Shown: positions 16,061-25,403, counted from the stretch's first letter. The stretch: 64,000 nucleotides of DNA from Rhodanobacter sp. DHB23 (GCF_014842975.1 NZ_JACYXK010000029.1:186001-250000); one strand, 5' to 3'. Notes: generated by a model not told the origin, from the sequence alone. Program-made: numbers and translations.

Positions 16061-17722
16061 TCAACGCGGTGCGGCACCCGCCTGCGCGGCAACGCGCAGG
16101 CGGTCCTGCAGCAGGCCCGCGCGCTCCAGCACCGGATAGGCCAGCGCCGCCAGGTGCGAATGGATGCGCTTGAGGTCGCGCAGGATGCGCAGGTAGACGT
16201 CACCCGCGCCGCCGTCGTCGCGGCGCTCGCGCAGGGCGCGGATGTGCCGCTCGGAGATCTCGTTCTCCAGCCGCCACAGCACCTCCTTGCGCGCCACCAG
16301 CTGCTGCGCCGCGCGCACGTCGCTGCGCAGGAACACCGTCCAGGCCAGCTGCAGGCTTTCCATCACCTGCGCGTGCATGCGCGCCAGGTCCTGGATGTCG
16401 TCGGCGCTGAAGTCCTGCCCGCTCGCGGCTTTCTTGGCGGCGAACTCCATCAGGTTGTTGGCGGTGATGTCGCCGACGTGCTCGATGTTGATGACGAAGC
16501 CGAGGATCTCCTGGCTGCGCTCGCCGTCCTCCTCGTTCAAGGCCTCGTTGCCCAGTCCGGCGAGGTATTCGCGGATCGCCACGCCGAGGCGGTCGAGTAC
16601 GGCGTCCTTGCCGCCGATCGCCGCGGCACGCGCACGGTCGTCCTTGCCGAACACCTCGACCAGACCCTTGAGCATGTTCTCCACCATGTCGGCCATGCGC
16701 ATGGCTTCGCGCGCGGCGTTCGCCAGCGCCACGTTGGCGGCATCCAGCGCACCGGCATCGAGGTAGAGCGGCACGCCGGCATCGGCCGGCTTCGGGGGCT
16801 CGGGCAGCAGGCGCACCAGCAGTCGCGCCAGCCGCTGCACCGGCAGGATGAACAGCAGCGCCAGCGCGAGGTTGAACGCAGTGTGGAAGTTCACCGCCAT
16901 GCGCGCCGGCGAATCGCCCAGGTGCGCCAGCAGCCCGGTGAGTGGATGCAGCAGCGGCAGGCAGACCACGCAACCGAAGGCGCGCACCAGCAGGTTGCCC
17001 AGCGGCAGGCGACGCGCCACCGGCGTGCCGGCATCGAACAGCGCCGGCAGGGTGCCGCCGAGGTTCGCGCCCAGCACCAGCGCCAGCGCGCCCTGCGCAT
17101 CGACCACGTTGGTGGTGGCCAACGAGACGACCAGCAGCACCACGGCCACGCTGGAGTGGCAGGCCCAGGTGAGCAGCGCCGCCACCAGCATCGCCAGCAC
17201 CGGTGCGCTGGCAAGACTGTGCAGCGCCGTGCGCAGCAGGGCGGTGTCCTCCACCGGCGCCATCGACACCACCAACATGTGCAGCGCCAGCAGCATCAGG
17301 CCCAGGCCGATCGCGCAACGGCCCAGGTTCTCGAAGCGCGCGTCGTCGCTGCGCCGGTACACCGCGAAGCCGGCCAGCACCAGCACCGGCGCCACCAGCG
17401 CAACGTCGAACGACAGCAGCTGCACCACCAGGGTGGTGCCCACGTTCGCACCCAGCATCACCACCAGCCCCGGCACCAGGCCGAGGAAGCCGTTCGCGGC
17501 AAACGAGGTGGCCATCATGCCGGTGGCGGTACTGCTCTGCAGCAGCGCGGTCATGCCCAGGCCGAAGCAGAACGCGGCGGGGCGATGATTGAGGTAACGC
17601 CCCAGCCAGCGGCGCAGCGCGCTGCCGTAGCCGCGCAGCACGCCGCTGGTGACCATGTGCGTGCCCCACAGCAACAGGGCGACGTAGCCTGCGATGTCCA
17701 GCAGGATCAGGGTTCCTTTCAT
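16061..17722 (-). CDS. Na/Pi-cotransporter family protein with PhoU-like domain
   Basis: 553 residues. Membrane part (1 to about 310) has two inverted repeats of the NptA/PNaS type, with the signature LQSSTATGMM in the first and ACHSSVAVVLLVVS in the second, and GANVGTTLVV / GANLGGTLPA motifs. The C-terminal 200 residues are helical and PhoU-like (NIEHVGDITANNLMEFA). Bacterial members move phosphate with sodium or act in phosphate homeostasis, some after phosphonate or glycerol-phosphate breakdown. GGAG 7 bp before the ATG at 17722 favours this start over an ATG 27 bp upstream. No pst or pho genes are nearby. Confidence 0.88.
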   Translation of the reverse strand: MKGTLILLDIAGYVALLLWGTHMVTSGVLRGYGSALRRWLGRYLNHRPAAFCFGLGMTALLQSSTATGMMATSFAANGFLGLVPGLVVMLGANVGTTLVVQLLSFDVALVAPVLVLAGFAVYRRSDDARFENLGRCAIGLGLMLLALHMLVVSMAPVEDTALLRTALHSLASAPVLAMLVAALLTWACHSSVAVVLLVVSLATTNVVDAQGALALVLGANLGGTLPALFDAGTPVARRLPLGNLLVRAFGCVVCLPLLHPLTGLLAHLGDSPARMAVNFHTAFNLALALLFILPVQRLARLLVRLLPEPPKPADAGVPLYLDAGALDAANVALANAAREAMRMADMVENMLKGLVEVFGKDDRARAAAIGGKDAVLDRLGVAIREYLAGLGNEALNEEDGERSQEILGFVINIEHVGDITANNLMEFAAKKAASGQDFSADDIQDLARMHAQVMESLQLAWTVFLRSDVRAAQQLVARKEVLWRLENEISERHIRALRERRDDGGAGDVYLRILRDLKRIHSHLAALAYPVLERAGLLQDRLRVAAQAGAAPR

Positions 17723-17796
17723 GATGGACTCCGGATGGAATCGGGACATGGCCCGTTCGCGCTGAGCGTAACTTGCGAAAGTAAGCGACGCGAGGA

Positions 17797-17814
17797 GCGG
17801 CCACGAATGGCCGC
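17797..17814. repeat. Short stem-loop repeat (CGAA loop)
   Basis: GCGGCCA-CGAA-TGGCCGC, a perfect 7-bp stem with a 4-base loop. Same size, closing A-T pair and loop type as the stem-loops at 25442-25459 (CGGA loop) and inside dnaG at 13197-13214 (GGGA loop on the minus strand). Lies between the Na/Pi transporter and mgtA genes. Confidence 0.55.
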
Positions 17815-17858
17815 GTTCTGGTGAGCAAGGGAGTCGAAGCCAAGAAAGCGCCGCTTTT

Positions 17859-17892
17859 GCTCGTCGTTCCGGCTTTCGCCGGAACGACGAGC
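17859..17892. terminator. 15-bp perfect hairpin downstream of mgtA
   Basis: Perfect 15-bp stem around a TTTC loop, starting GCTCGTCGTTCC. It is 40 bp after the mgtA stop on the minus strand and may end that transcript, though no T-run follows. The CTCGTC.TTCCGG.TTTCGCC core also belongs to the dispersed repeats at 21523-21652 and 62096-62208. Confidence 0.55.
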
Positions 17893-17931
17893 ACGAAGCT
17901 TGCCGATCAGACCCCTCCAGGTCAGCTCACA

Positions 17932-20583
17932 TCACAGCCAGCGCCCGAAGCGGCGGATGTAGATCACCTTCACCAGCTGCGTCAGCGCGCAGTAGGCGAC
18001 GACGGTGACGGCCAGCCAGCCGAAGTATTCGTCCGGCAAGTGCACCATGCCGAGCTTGGCGCCGACGGCGGTGAACGGGATGATCATGCCGATCGCGATG
18101 ATCGCCGTGGTCAGGCCCAGCACCGGCGCCGCCGCCACGCTCTGCAGGAACGGGATCCGGCGCGTGCGGATCATGTGCACCACCAGCGTCTGGGTCAGCA
18201 GGCTCTCGATGAACCAGCCCGACTGGAACAGGTCCTGGTGCGCCGGGCCGTTCGCGCCGAACACGTACCACAGCAGCGCGAACGTGGTCATGTCGAAGAT
18301 CGAGCTGGTCGGGCCGATCCAGAACATGAAGCGGCCGATGTCGCTGGCGTCCCACTTGCGCGGCTTGCGCAGGTATTCCTCGTCCATGCGGTCGAACGGG
18401 ATCGACAGCTGCGAGATGTCGTACAGCAGGTTCAGTACCAGGATCTGCAGCGGCAGCAGCGGCACGAACGGCAGGAACACGCTGGCCACCATCATGCTCA
18501 GCACGTTGCCGAAGTTCGAGCTGGCGGTCATCTTGATGTACTTGATGATGTTGCCGAAGGTGACGCGCCCTTCGAGCACGCCCTCCTCCAGCACCATCAG
18601 GTTCTTTTCCAGCAGGATGATGTCGGCCGACTCCTTGGCGATGTCGGTGGCGGTGTCCACCGAGATGCCCACGTCCGCCTCCCGCAGCGCCGGCGCGTCG
18701 TTGATGCCGTCGCCGAGGAAGCCCACGGTGTGGCCCTGGCGCCGCAGCGACGCCACCACGCGCGCCTTCTGCAGCGGCGACATCTTGGCGAACACGGTGG
18801 TGCGCCTGACCAGTTCGTCCAGCGCGTCGTCGTCCAGCGGCTCGACGTCGCGGCCCTGCGCGGAATGCGCCACGTCCAGGCCCACCTCGCGGCAGATCTT
18901 GCGCGTCACCGCCTCGTTGTCGCCGGTGATCACCTTCACCTCGACGCCGTGGTGGTGCAGCGCCGCGATCGCGGTGGCCGCGGTGTCCTTGGGCGGGTCG
19001 AGGAAGGCCAGGCAGCCCACGGCGGTGAGCCCGGCTTCGTCGGCCACGCCGTAGGCGCGGCTGTGCGGCTCCTCCTGCTTGATCGCCACCACCAGCACGC
19101 GCAGGCCGTCCTCGTTGAGGTGGTGCGTCATCGCCTTGATTTCCTGGCGACGCGCGTCGGTCATCGGAATGATCTCGTCGCCGCGGCGCTCGGTGGAGCA
19201 GATGGAGAGCATTTCCTCCACCGCGCCCTTGCACACCAGCAGGTGCCTGCCGTCGTCGCCCTGGGCCAGCACCACCGACATGCGGCGGCGCTGGAAGTCG
19301 AACGGGATCTCGTCCACCACGCGGTAGCGCGCGACGATCGGCTCCAGGTCGCGATGCGACAGCACCGCCTTGTCCATCAGGTTCTTCAGGCCGGTCTGGA
19401 AGTGGCTGTTGAGGTAGCCGTATTCCAGCGCATCCTCCGAATCCTCGCCGTCGAGGTCGAGGTGGCGCTCCAGCACGATCTTGTCCAGCGTGAGCGTGCC
19501 GGTCTTGTCGGTGCACAGCACGTCCATCGCGCCGAAGTTCTGGATCGCGTTGAGGCGCTTCACCACCACCTTGCGCCTGGACATCGCGATCGCGCCCTTG
19601 GCGAGGTTCGCGGTGACGATCAGCGGCAGCATCTCCGGGGTGAGGCCCACCGCCACCGACAGCGCGAAGGTCAGCGCGTTGAGGAAGCCCTGCTTGTACC
19701 ACTGGATGCCCAGCACCACCGGCACCATCACCAGCATGAAGCGGATCAGCAGCCAGCTCACGCTGCGCACGCCGAGGTCGAAGCTGGTCTGCACCTGCTG
19801 GCCGCTCATGCTGTGCGCCAGCGAACCCAGGTAGCTGCGCGTGCCGGTGGCGACCACCACGGCGGTGGCGGTGCCGGAGACCACGTTGGTGCCCATGTAG
19901 CACACGGTGGGCAAATCCAGCGGATTGCCCTGCTGCACGCCGTGCGCGCCGCCTTCCACCGCGTGCGCCTGCGCCGGCGCGGCCTTTTCCACCGGCAACG
20001 ATTCGCCGGTGAGGATGGCCTGGCTGATGAACAGGTCCTTCGCGGCCAGCAGGCGCAGGTCCGCCGGCACCATGTCGCCGGCGGCCAGGTGCACGATGTC
20101 GCCCACCACCAGCTCGCCCACCGGCACCTCGATGCGCTCGCTGTGCCCGTCCGAGGCGCGGCGCGTCACCGTGGCGGTGTTGCGCACCATCGCCTTGAGC
20201 TTCTCGGCGGCGCGCGAGGAACGGTATTCCTGGGTGAAGCTGAGCACCACGCTGATCGCCACCATCACGCCGATGATGATCGGGCCGGAGGGATCGTCCG
20301 GCGAAGTGACCAGCTCCACCACCGCCAGGATCAGCAGCACCACGATGAACGGGTTCTTCAGGGTGCGCAGCAGCTGCACCGACCAGTGCGGCGGCTTCTC
20401 GTGCGACACCTCGTTGGCGCCGTCGCGGTCCAGCCGCTCGGTGATGTTCTCCTCGTCGAGGCCATGCAGCGAGGTCTCGAGCATGAGCAGCAGGCTGTCG
20501 TTGTCGCGGAACGCCTCCTGCGCCGCAGGCACATGGGCCGCGGCCGCAGCCTTGACGGTCGAGCGGGAGAAGGACTTGCTCAT
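17932..20583 (-). CDS. mgtA: Magnesium-translocating P-type ATPase
   Basis: 883 residues, the length of MgtA/MgtB. P3B ATPase: cation ATPase N-terminal domain, actuator motif TGES in ILTGESLPVEK, PEMLPLIV in the membrane region, phosphorylated Asp359 in DKTGTLT, hinge motif GDGINDAPAL, and about ten membrane segments. It imports Mg2+ across the inner membrane at the cost of ATP; in enterics it is made at low Mg2+. The start ATG at 20583 is the family start. Immediately upstream lies a 268-bp nested palindromic element that any mgtA transcript starting farther up would carry as a structured leader. Confidence 0.96.
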   Translation of the reverse strand: MSKSFSRSTVKAAAAAHVPAAQEAFRDNDSLLLMLETSLHGLDEENITERLDRDGANEVSHEKPPHWSVQLLRTLKNPFIVVLLILAVVELVTSPDDPSGPIIIGVMVAISVVLSFTQEYRSSRAAEKLKAMVRNTATVTRRASDGHSERIEVPVGELVVGDIVHLAAGDMVPADLRLLAAKDLFISQAILTGESLPVEKAAPAQAHAVEGGAHGVQQGNPLDLPTVCYMGTNVVSGTATAVVVATGTRSYLGSLAHSMSGQQVQTSFDLGVRSVSWLLIRFMLVMVPVVLGIQWYKQGFLNALTFALSVAVGLTPEMLPLIVTANLAKGAIAMSRRKVVVKRLNAIQNFGAMDVLCTDKTGTLTLDKIVLERHLDLDGEDSEDALEYGYLNSHFQTGLKNLMDKAVLSHRDLEPIVARYRVVDEIPFDFQRRRMSVVLAQGDDGRHLLVCKGAVEEMLSICSTERRGDEIIPMTDARRQEIKAMTHHLNEDGLRVLVVAIKQEEPHSRAYGVADEAGLTAVGCLAFLDPPKDTAATAIAALHHHGVEVKVITGDNEAVTRKICREVGLDVAHSAQGRDVEPLDDDALDELVRRTTVFAKMSPLQKARVVASLRRQGHTVGFLGDGINDAPALREADVGISVDTATDIAKESADIILLEKNLMVLEEGVLEGRVTFGNIIKYIKMTASSNFGNVLSMMVASVFLPFVPLLPLQILVLNLLYDISQLSIPFDRMDEEYLRKPRKWDASDIGRFMFWIGPTSSIFDMTTFALLWYVFGANGPAHQDLFQSGWFIESLLTQTLVVHMIRTRRIPFLQSVAAAPVLGLTTAIIAIGMIIPFTAVGAKLGMVHLPDEYFGWLAVTVVAYCALTQLVKVIYIRRFGRWL

Positions 20584-20598
20584 GGATCGCTACCGGTT

Positions 20599-20866
20599 AG
20601 AGCCTGCTTATGCTCCCCAAACGCTCCGCGCCGGGAACTGTTTGCGCGCAGGCCAAGGAAGAACGAAGGAATGGACGTCGGTCCACGACCGAGTGATGAC
20701 GCCGGCATGCGGGCAAACAGACCCGGCCCTGCGGGTTGCCATCGAGTGGCCGCCATGCGTCAGCGCACGGCTTGACCTGACGGCCAGTCAGGTACTGCGC
20801 CACGCCCTAACACCTGGCGGCCACTCGATGACAACGCGGAACACTTGGGGAGCATAAGCAGGCTCT
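20599..20866. repeat. 268-bp nested palindromic (MITE-like) element before mgtA
   Basis: The ends (20599-20620 and 20845-20866) are perfect 22-bp inverted repeats, extended inward by TCCGCG/CGCGGA (20625-20630, 20835-20840). Inside, 20736-20755 and 20815-20834 pair over 20 bp with one mismatch, and ACCTGAC/GTCAGGT (20775-20793) forms an inner stem. It ends 15 bp before the mgtA start codon. No coding potential seen. It may be a non-autonomous mobile element or a structured mRNA leader; a direct target duplication is not obvious. Confidence 0.7.
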
Positions 20867-21028
20867 TTCGTGATGTTGTGCGCCGCGGCAGCGTGTCGGC
20901 GCAGGGGCCGGACTAGCTGGACGGCGCGTCGGATGGATGGCCCGTGGCGGCCACGCCGACCACCGGACACGAACCGCGCCCCCGCCGCACTGGCGGAGGC
21001 CAGGACCTGCGGGGCGCGTGCATGCGCA

Positions 21029-21235
21029 TCAGTGGCTAGATGCCAGTTGCAGATGACAAGACGACGACAACGGCGCGGCGGCGCGTGCCTCGGCCTGGCG
21101 CGGCGGCTCGGCGGCCGGCGCGGCCAGCGGCGCCGGCACGGTCACCACGTAGACGCGGCGACGCGCGTCGCGGCGTGCGACGGACAGGCTGCGGCGGGGA
21201 GTCCGCAGGCGGAAGAAATCGCGAAGGAGCTTCAT
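21029..21235 (-). CDS. Small basic hypothetical protein
   Basis: 68 residues. No family recognised. The N-terminal half is very basic (MKLLRDFFRLRTPRRSLSVA, then ARRDARRR), followed by YVVTVPAPLAAPA and a Pro/Ala-rich tail. Support is modest: GAGGAG lies 8 bp before the ATG and there is no better reading of this stretch. The rest of 20867-21028 and 21236-21522 shows no gene; the latter would hold this gene's promoter. Confidence 0.4.
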   Translation of the reverse strand: MKLLRDFFRLRTPRRSLSVARRDARRRVYVVTVPAPLAAPAAEPPRQAEARAAAPLSSSCHLQLASSH

Positions 21236-21522
21236 GGGCCCATCTCCTCGGTTGCGGCGTGCGACGCCGTCGAGGATGGGCCGGCGCTTCCTAGTCGAGG
21301 AAATGACCGGCCGACCGCTGGCGGCTGCCGCAGGCGTTCAGCTTGTTATGCATTGCCGGCACCCGATGCGAGCGGATGTCGACGTTGCGACTAGGGTAAA
21401 CGTCCATATGCCTTGGTTAGTCAGGACAGGATGCCGGCGACGATGACACGGTCGCGCGACCCGCCTATTTTGCGGTGCGGCAGGGATCGAGTCAACGCAT
21501 GGAAGGCGAATCGGCATCAAGC

Positions 21523-21652
21523 TCGTCATTCCGGCGAAAGCCGGACAAAAGCGAACCATGCGAGCGTTGGACAGCCGGAGGCTGGCCCCGAAGGGGCCGC
21601 CCTTCAAGCGTTCTGCGCGCGGAGCGCTTGTCCAGCTTTCGCTGGGATGACG
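21523..21652. repeat. Dispersed inverted-repeat element (TCGTCATTCC family)
   Basis: Begins TCGTCATTCCGGCGAAAG and ends with the imperfect complement CTTTCGCTGGGATGACG. Internal short palindromes include CAGCCGGAGGCTG and GGCCCCGAAGGGGCC. 130 bp in total, ending 7 bp before the ctaB stop. Related ends occur at 17859-17892 and 62096-62208. Confidence 0.65.
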
Positions 21653-21658
21653 GGAAAA

Positions 21659-22558
21659 TCAGCCCACCGCCTTGAATACCAGCCCCTGCCGCAACGGCTC
21701 GGCCACCCAATGGTCGACCAGCAGGAAGGCGAACAGCGCCATCAGGTAGATGATCGAGTACCTGAACACGCGCATCGCGAAGAACTCGTCCGGCGGGTTC
21801 AGCAGGCGGATCGCGTAGTACAGGAAGCCCGCGCCCAGCACCACCGCGCCGCCGAGGTAGAGCCAGCCGCTGTAGCCGGTGATCGCCGGCAGCAGGGTCA
21901 CCAGCACCAGCAGCACGGTGTAGAACAGCACCTGCCAGCGCGTGTAGGCCACGCCGTGGGTCACCGGCAGCATCGGCACGCCGGCGCGTGCGTAATCCTC
22001 GCGTCGGAAGATCGCCAGCGCCCAGAAATGCGGCGGCGTCCACACGAAGATGATCAGGCACAGCTGCAGCGCGAACGGATGCAGCGCGCCGGTCACCGCG
22101 GTCCAGCCCAGCACCGGCGGGATCGCGCCGGCGAGGCCGCCGATCACGATGTTCTGCGGCGTGGCGCGCTTGAGATACGCCGTGTACACCAGCGCATAAC
22201 CGATCAGCCCGCCGAAGGTGAGCCAGGCGGTGAGGCCGTTCACCAGCAGCGCCAGCACCAGCATCGAGACGACGCCTATCACGATGGCGAACACCAGCAC
22301 CTGCCACGGCTTGAGGTGGCCGGTGGCCAACGGCCGCCGCGCGGTGCGTGCCATCAGTTTGTCGATGCGCTGATCGATCAGGTGGTTGAACGCCGCCGCC
22401 GAGCCGGAAGCCAGCCAGATCCCCAGCGTGCCCCACACCAGCGCGCGCCACGGCGGGATGCCGGGCACCGCGAGGAACATGCCGATCACGGCACAGAACA
22501 CCAGCAGCGCGACCACGCGCGGCTTGGTCAGTTGCAGGTATTCGCCCAGCACGCTCAT
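21659..22558 (-). CDS. ctaB: Protoheme IX farnesyltransferase (heme O synthase)
   Basis: 299 residues. UbiA-type prenyltransferase with the first Asp-rich motif [20 protein letters not shown] and a second one ([11 protein letters not shown] region), and about nine membrane helices. It adds the farnesyl tail to heme B to make heme O. The ctaA stop overlaps its start by ATGA, so the heme O and heme A synthases are made together. Last gene of the leftward ctaA-ctaB transcript; a repeat element follows directly. Confidence 0.95.
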   Translation of the reverse strand: MSVLGEYLQLTKPRVVALLVFCAVIGMFLAVPGIPPWRALVWGTLGIWLASGSAAAFNHLIDQRIDKLMARTARRPLATGHLKPWQVLVFAIVIGVVSMLVLALLVNGLTAWLTFGGLIGYALVYTAYLKRATPQNIVIGGLAGAIPPVLGWTAVTGALHPFALQLCLIIFVWTPPHFWALAIFRREDYARAGVPMLPVTHGVAYTRWQVLFYTVLLVLVTLLPAITGYSGWLYLGGAVVLGAGFLYYAIRLLNPPDEFFAMRVFRYSIIYLMALFAFLLVDHWVAEPLRQGLVFKAVG

Positions 22559-23718
22559 GCGGCCACTCCAGACTCGTCATGCCGGCGCTGCGTGCGCGCC
22601 AGTGTCGCCACCAGGGTGAACAGCAGCAGCGCCGCCATGCCGTTGTGCGCGGTGGCCACCGGCAGCGGCAGGCCGAAGTGCACGTTGCTGATGCCGAGCA
22701 GCACCTGGCAGACCAGCGCCACGCCCACCACGATGCCGCACCAGCGCAGGCCGCGCCGCGCCAGCCGATGCGACAGCCAGCCGAGGTAGCAGAACACCAC
22801 CAGCGCGCCGATCCGGTGCACCATCTGGATCGCGGTGCGCGCATCCTGGTCGAGGATGCCGCCTTCGAAATTCACGCCGATGCCGCGCCACACGATGAAG
22901 CCCTGGTGGTAATCGCCCGGCGGCCACCACTGCCCCAGGCATTGCGGGAATGCCGAGTCGCCGAAGCCACAGGCCAGCGCCGCGTAGTTCGACGAGGTCC
23001 AGCCGCCCAGCGCGATCTGGCAGGCCAGCAGCACGATGCCGAGGATCACCAGCTTGCGCAGGCCCGCCAGCGCGTCGTCCGCCGCGCCCACGCCGGCGAG
23101 GCGCACCGCCGCATAGCCCAGCAGCGCGAACGTGGTCATGCCGCCCAGCAGGTGCCCGGTCACCACCACGGGTTTCAGCAACAGGGTCACTGTCCACATG
23201 CCCAGCATGGCCTGGAAGATGATCACGGCCAGCGCGAGCACGACGATCCGGCACGCTCCGCTGTCACGCAATCGCCACGCGGCCAGCATCGGCAACAGGA
23301 TCGCCATCGCGGACAAGGCCGACGAAATCGCGTAGTCGCCGCGCATGTATGTCATCACGCCTATCGCGGCGCACACCGCGCCTGCAACCACCTTCACGCG
23401 CGCGCGGTAGTCGCGCCATGCGATGAGCAACGCCATCGCCAGCACCAGTACGCCCAGCGTGCCGGCCAGCATGCGGTGCACCTGTTCGCGCCAGGCCTTG
23501 TGCGCTTCATAGGGCCGGTCGGGGAACGCGGCATCGGCCTTGGCCACCGCCTGCGCGTGCTGCGGCCAGGTCGCCTCGCCATAGCAGGTGGGCCAGTCCG
23601 GGCAGGACAGGCCGGCGTTGGACAGCCGCACGAAGGCGCCGAACATCACCAGCCCGAACGCGAACACGGCCGCCAGCAGCGCCAGCCAGCGCAGGATTTT
23701 GCCCACTTGCAACGACAT
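22555..23718 (-). CDS. ctaA: Heme A synthase (COX15/CtaA)
   Basis: 387 residues, about eight membrane helices. N-terminal half holds [22 protein letters not shown] with the conserved Cys pair loop, and the heme-binding His residues lie in [24 protein letters not shown] and ATAHNGMAA. It oxidises the C8 methyl of heme O to a formyl group, giving heme A for the aa3 oxidase. Start ATG overlaps the upstream stop (TAATG) and the stop overlaps the ctaB start, so translation is coupled on both sides. Confidence 0.95.
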   Translation of the reverse strand: MSLQVGKILRWLALLAAVFAFGLVMFGAFVRLSNAGLSCPDWPTCYGEATWPQHAQAVAKADAAFPDRPYEAHKAWREQVHRMLAGTLGVLVLAMALLIAWRDYRARVKVVAGAVCAAIGVMTYMRGDYAISSALSAMAILLPMLAAWRLRDSGACRIVVLALAVIIFQAMLGMWTVTLLLKPVVVTGHLLGGMTTFALLGYAAVRLAGVGAADDALAGLRKLVILGIVLLACQIALGGWTSSNYAALACGFGDSAFPQCLGQWWPPGDYHQGFIVWRGIGVNFEGGILDQDARTAIQMVHRIGALVVFCYLGWLSHRLARRGLRWCGIVVGVALVCQVLLGISNVHFGLPLPVATAHNGMAALLLFTLVATLARTQRRHDESGVAA

Positions 23719-24290
23719 TACTTGATGACCTTCTGCAGATCCTGGGCCAGCCCGGAGGCATCGAATCCGGCAGGATAACTCGCCAGCGCCGTGCCATCGG
23801 ATTCCACCAGCAGCGCGGCCACGCTGTCCGGCGTGCCCGGACGCCACTGCGCCAGCTTGCCGTCCACATCCTCGCCAAGCTGCCAGTAGTTCGCCATGCC
23901 TGCGCGCTGCTGCGGATCGGCGGGCGGCGTGCCCACGTACAGCAGCCGCAGGCGCGACTGGTTGCGGTTGAGCATCACGCGCGCCTTGGCCATCGCGGTC
24001 AACGCGTCGTAGCAGCGTGCGGCGCAATCCGGCCCGGGCAGCGCGACCAGGGTGAGTCGCGGCTCGCTGTCGCGCCATGCCCACGTGCCGCCAGCGGCGA
24101 GCTGCACCGGCAACCGCTCCTGCGCGAAGTTGCGCTGCGGATTGATCGGCAGGCCATTGCCCCTTGCCGTCGGCTGCCAGCCGGCCAACGTGAGCATCAT
24201 CGCCAGCACGAAGGGGGCGGCAAAGATCGAGGCGACCAGCAGCAGTTTCAGGCGGCTCTTGCGCAACGCGACGGGATCGACGGCATTCAT
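23718..24290 (-). CDS. Membrane-anchored SCO/thioredoxin-like oxidase assembly protein
   Basis: 190 residues. One N-terminal membrane helix (LLLVASIFAAPFVLAMMLTL), then a periplasmic domain with PDCAARC, a Cys89-x3-Cys93 motif at the place where SCO-type copper chaperones carry their CxxxC, and a thioredoxin-like strand pattern (RLTLVALPG, RLRLLYVG, AALLVESDG). Sits between SURF1 and ctaA in an oxidase assembly cluster. Copper or redox role is inference; overall similarity to SCO1 is weak. ATG at 24290 preferred to an in-frame TTG at 24302. Confidence 0.7.
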   Translation of the reverse strand: MNAVDPVALRKSRLKLLLVASIFAAPFVLAMMLTLAGWQPTARGNGLPINPQRNFAQERLPVQLAAGGTWAWRDSEPRLTLVALPGPDCAARCYDALTAMAKARVMLNRNQSRLRLLYVGTPPADPQQRAGMANYWQLGEDVDGKLAQWRPGTPDSVAALLVESDGTALASYPAGFDASGLAQDLQKVIK

Positions 24291-24305
24291 CGGGACATCC
24301 AAGGA

Positions 24306-25040
24306 TCAGGAACGACGCGAACCGCGCCTGCGGTTCAACGCCAGCAGGATCACCACCACGGCGATGGCGAAGGAAAACCACTGGAACGCATAGGCGCGAT
24401 GCCGCGCCGGCGGCATGTCGCCGAAATCCAGCGCGTGCACGCGCACGTAGATCGAGGCCGGGTCGGCATCCAGCGCCAGCACGCGCGGATACAGCTTGTC
24501 GCCCAGGTCGCCGGCGACCTGGGCCAGGTCGAGATAGATCGTCGTCTTCGGCCAGTGCGCCTGCCGCGGCAAGGCATCGCCGCCCATCTCGATGCCGTGC
24601 CCCGGCGGCGGCAGGTACAGGCCGCGCAGGCTTTGCACGTCCTGCGGCAGCGGCGGCAGTTGCGGTGCCTCATCGGTGCCGTTGCCGGGCAGGAAGCCGA
24701 GATCCACCAGCAGCAGACGATCGCCGCCCTGCGGCTGGAACGGCACGTAGGCCTCCACGCCGCCGCGGTCGTCGTGCTTCGGGTTGTCGAGCAGGTAGAT
24801 GCGGTCCGCGAGGTAGCGGCCATGCACCTGCACCCGCGGATAGGCGTCCGGCGGCGGCTGCAGGGCCACCAGGTCGAACTCCTGCGGCGCCGCGACGGCA
24901 GCCGCGGCATAGCGTCGCAGCAGGTCATCCTTGAAGGCGGCGCGATGCAGCTGCCAGAAGCCCAGCCGCACGAAAAGCGCGGCCGCGGCCATGGTCAGCG
25001 CGATGGCCCACCACGGCGGGCGGCGGAACCCGCCTAGCAC
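24306..25040 (-). CDS. SURF1 family oxidase assembly protein
   Basis: 244 residues with a membrane helix at each end (ALTMAAAALFVRLGFWQL and FQWFSFAIAVVVILLALN), the SURF1 layout. Family motifs include LGFWQLHRAAFK, PRVQVHGRYL and DLGFLPG; the C-terminal YAFQWF is also typical. SURF1 helps insert heme A into subunit I of cytochrome c oxidase. The GTG at 25040 is the only fitting start. Head-to-head with the DUF2909 gene, 56 bp apart. Confidence 0.92.
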   Translation of the reverse strand: MLGGFRRPPWWAIALTMAAAALFVRLGFWQLHRAAFKDDLLRRYAAAAVAAPQEFDLVALQPPPDAYPRVQVHGRYLADRIYLLDNPKHDDRGGVEAYVPFQPQGGDRLLLVDLGFLPGNGTDEAPQLPPLPQDVQSLRGLYLPPPGHGIEMGGDALPRQAHWPKTTIYLDLAQVAGDLGDKLYPRVLALDADPASIYVRVHALDFGDMPPARHRAYAFQWFSFAIAVVVILLALNRRRGSRRS

Positions 25041-25096
25041 GGTACGCGCGCTCCGGTCGCTATACTCGCTGCAACAGAATCGACCGGATCAGTCAC

Positions 25097-25312
25097 GTGG
25101 GCCCCATCTACAAATACGCGGTGGTGGTGGTGTTGCTGGTGGTGATCTTCAGCCTCGGCCAGGCGCTGTACTACATGATGACCGACAAGCACGACGACAA
25201 GCGCATGGCCTGGGCGCTGACCCGCCGCATCGCGCTGTCGCTGCTGCTGATCGGCATGGTCGTGTTCGGCATCTGGATGGGCTGGCTGCAACCGCACGAC
25301 GTCGGCCAGTGA
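25097..25312 (+). CDS. DUF2909 twin-transmembrane protein
   Basis: 71 residues, GTG start. Two membrane helices (YAVVVVLLVVIFSLGQAL and ISLLLIGMVVFGIWMGWL-like, here IALSLLLIGMVVFGIWMGWL) joined by a charged loop DKHDDKRMAWALTRR. This family is regularly found in cytochrome c oxidase assembly clusters and is presumed to help assembly; biochemical role unknown. Divergent from SURF1; a TATACT sequence at 25061-25066 could be its -10 box. A strong terminator follows at 25368. Confidence 0.85.
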   Translation: MGPIYKYAVVVVLLVVIFSLGQALYYMMTDKHDDKRMAWALTRRIALSLLLIGMVVFGIWMGWLQPHDVGQ

Positions 25313-25367
25313 TTGTAGCCGCCTGATCCCGCACGCGTCCGCCCTGCGACGATCGCGCCATCGCAAG

Positions 25368-25403
25368 ACAAAAGAAGCCCGCCAATTGGCGGGCTTCTTT
25401 TGT
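25368..25403. terminator. Bidirectional intrinsic terminator
   Basis: A perfect 36-bp palindrome: GC-rich core (GCCCGCCAATTGGCGGGC) flanked by AAAAGAA on the left and TTCTTTT on the right, so a T-run follows the hairpin on both strands. It separates the rightward DUF2909 gene from the leftward ctaE transcript and can serve both. Confidence 0.9.

Noticed and set aside
20599-20866. Known Mg2+ riboswitch (M-box or enteric mgtA leader)
   Set aside because: I could not match the M-box core or an enteric mgtL-type proline-rich leader ORF; symmetry looks more like a palindromic element.
20867-21028. Possible gene in the gap upstream of the small basic ORF
   Set aside because: Frames here are Arg/Ala-rich without ribosome binding site or motif.
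21234-21446. 70-codon frame on the plus strand
   Set aside because: Weak start context, no hydrophobic or domain pattern, overlaps the upstream region of the opposite small ORF.
25061-25066. TATACT as a confident promoter for the DUF2909 gene
   Set aside because: No -35 at correct spacing and overlap with the SURF1 start region; only mentioned as possible.
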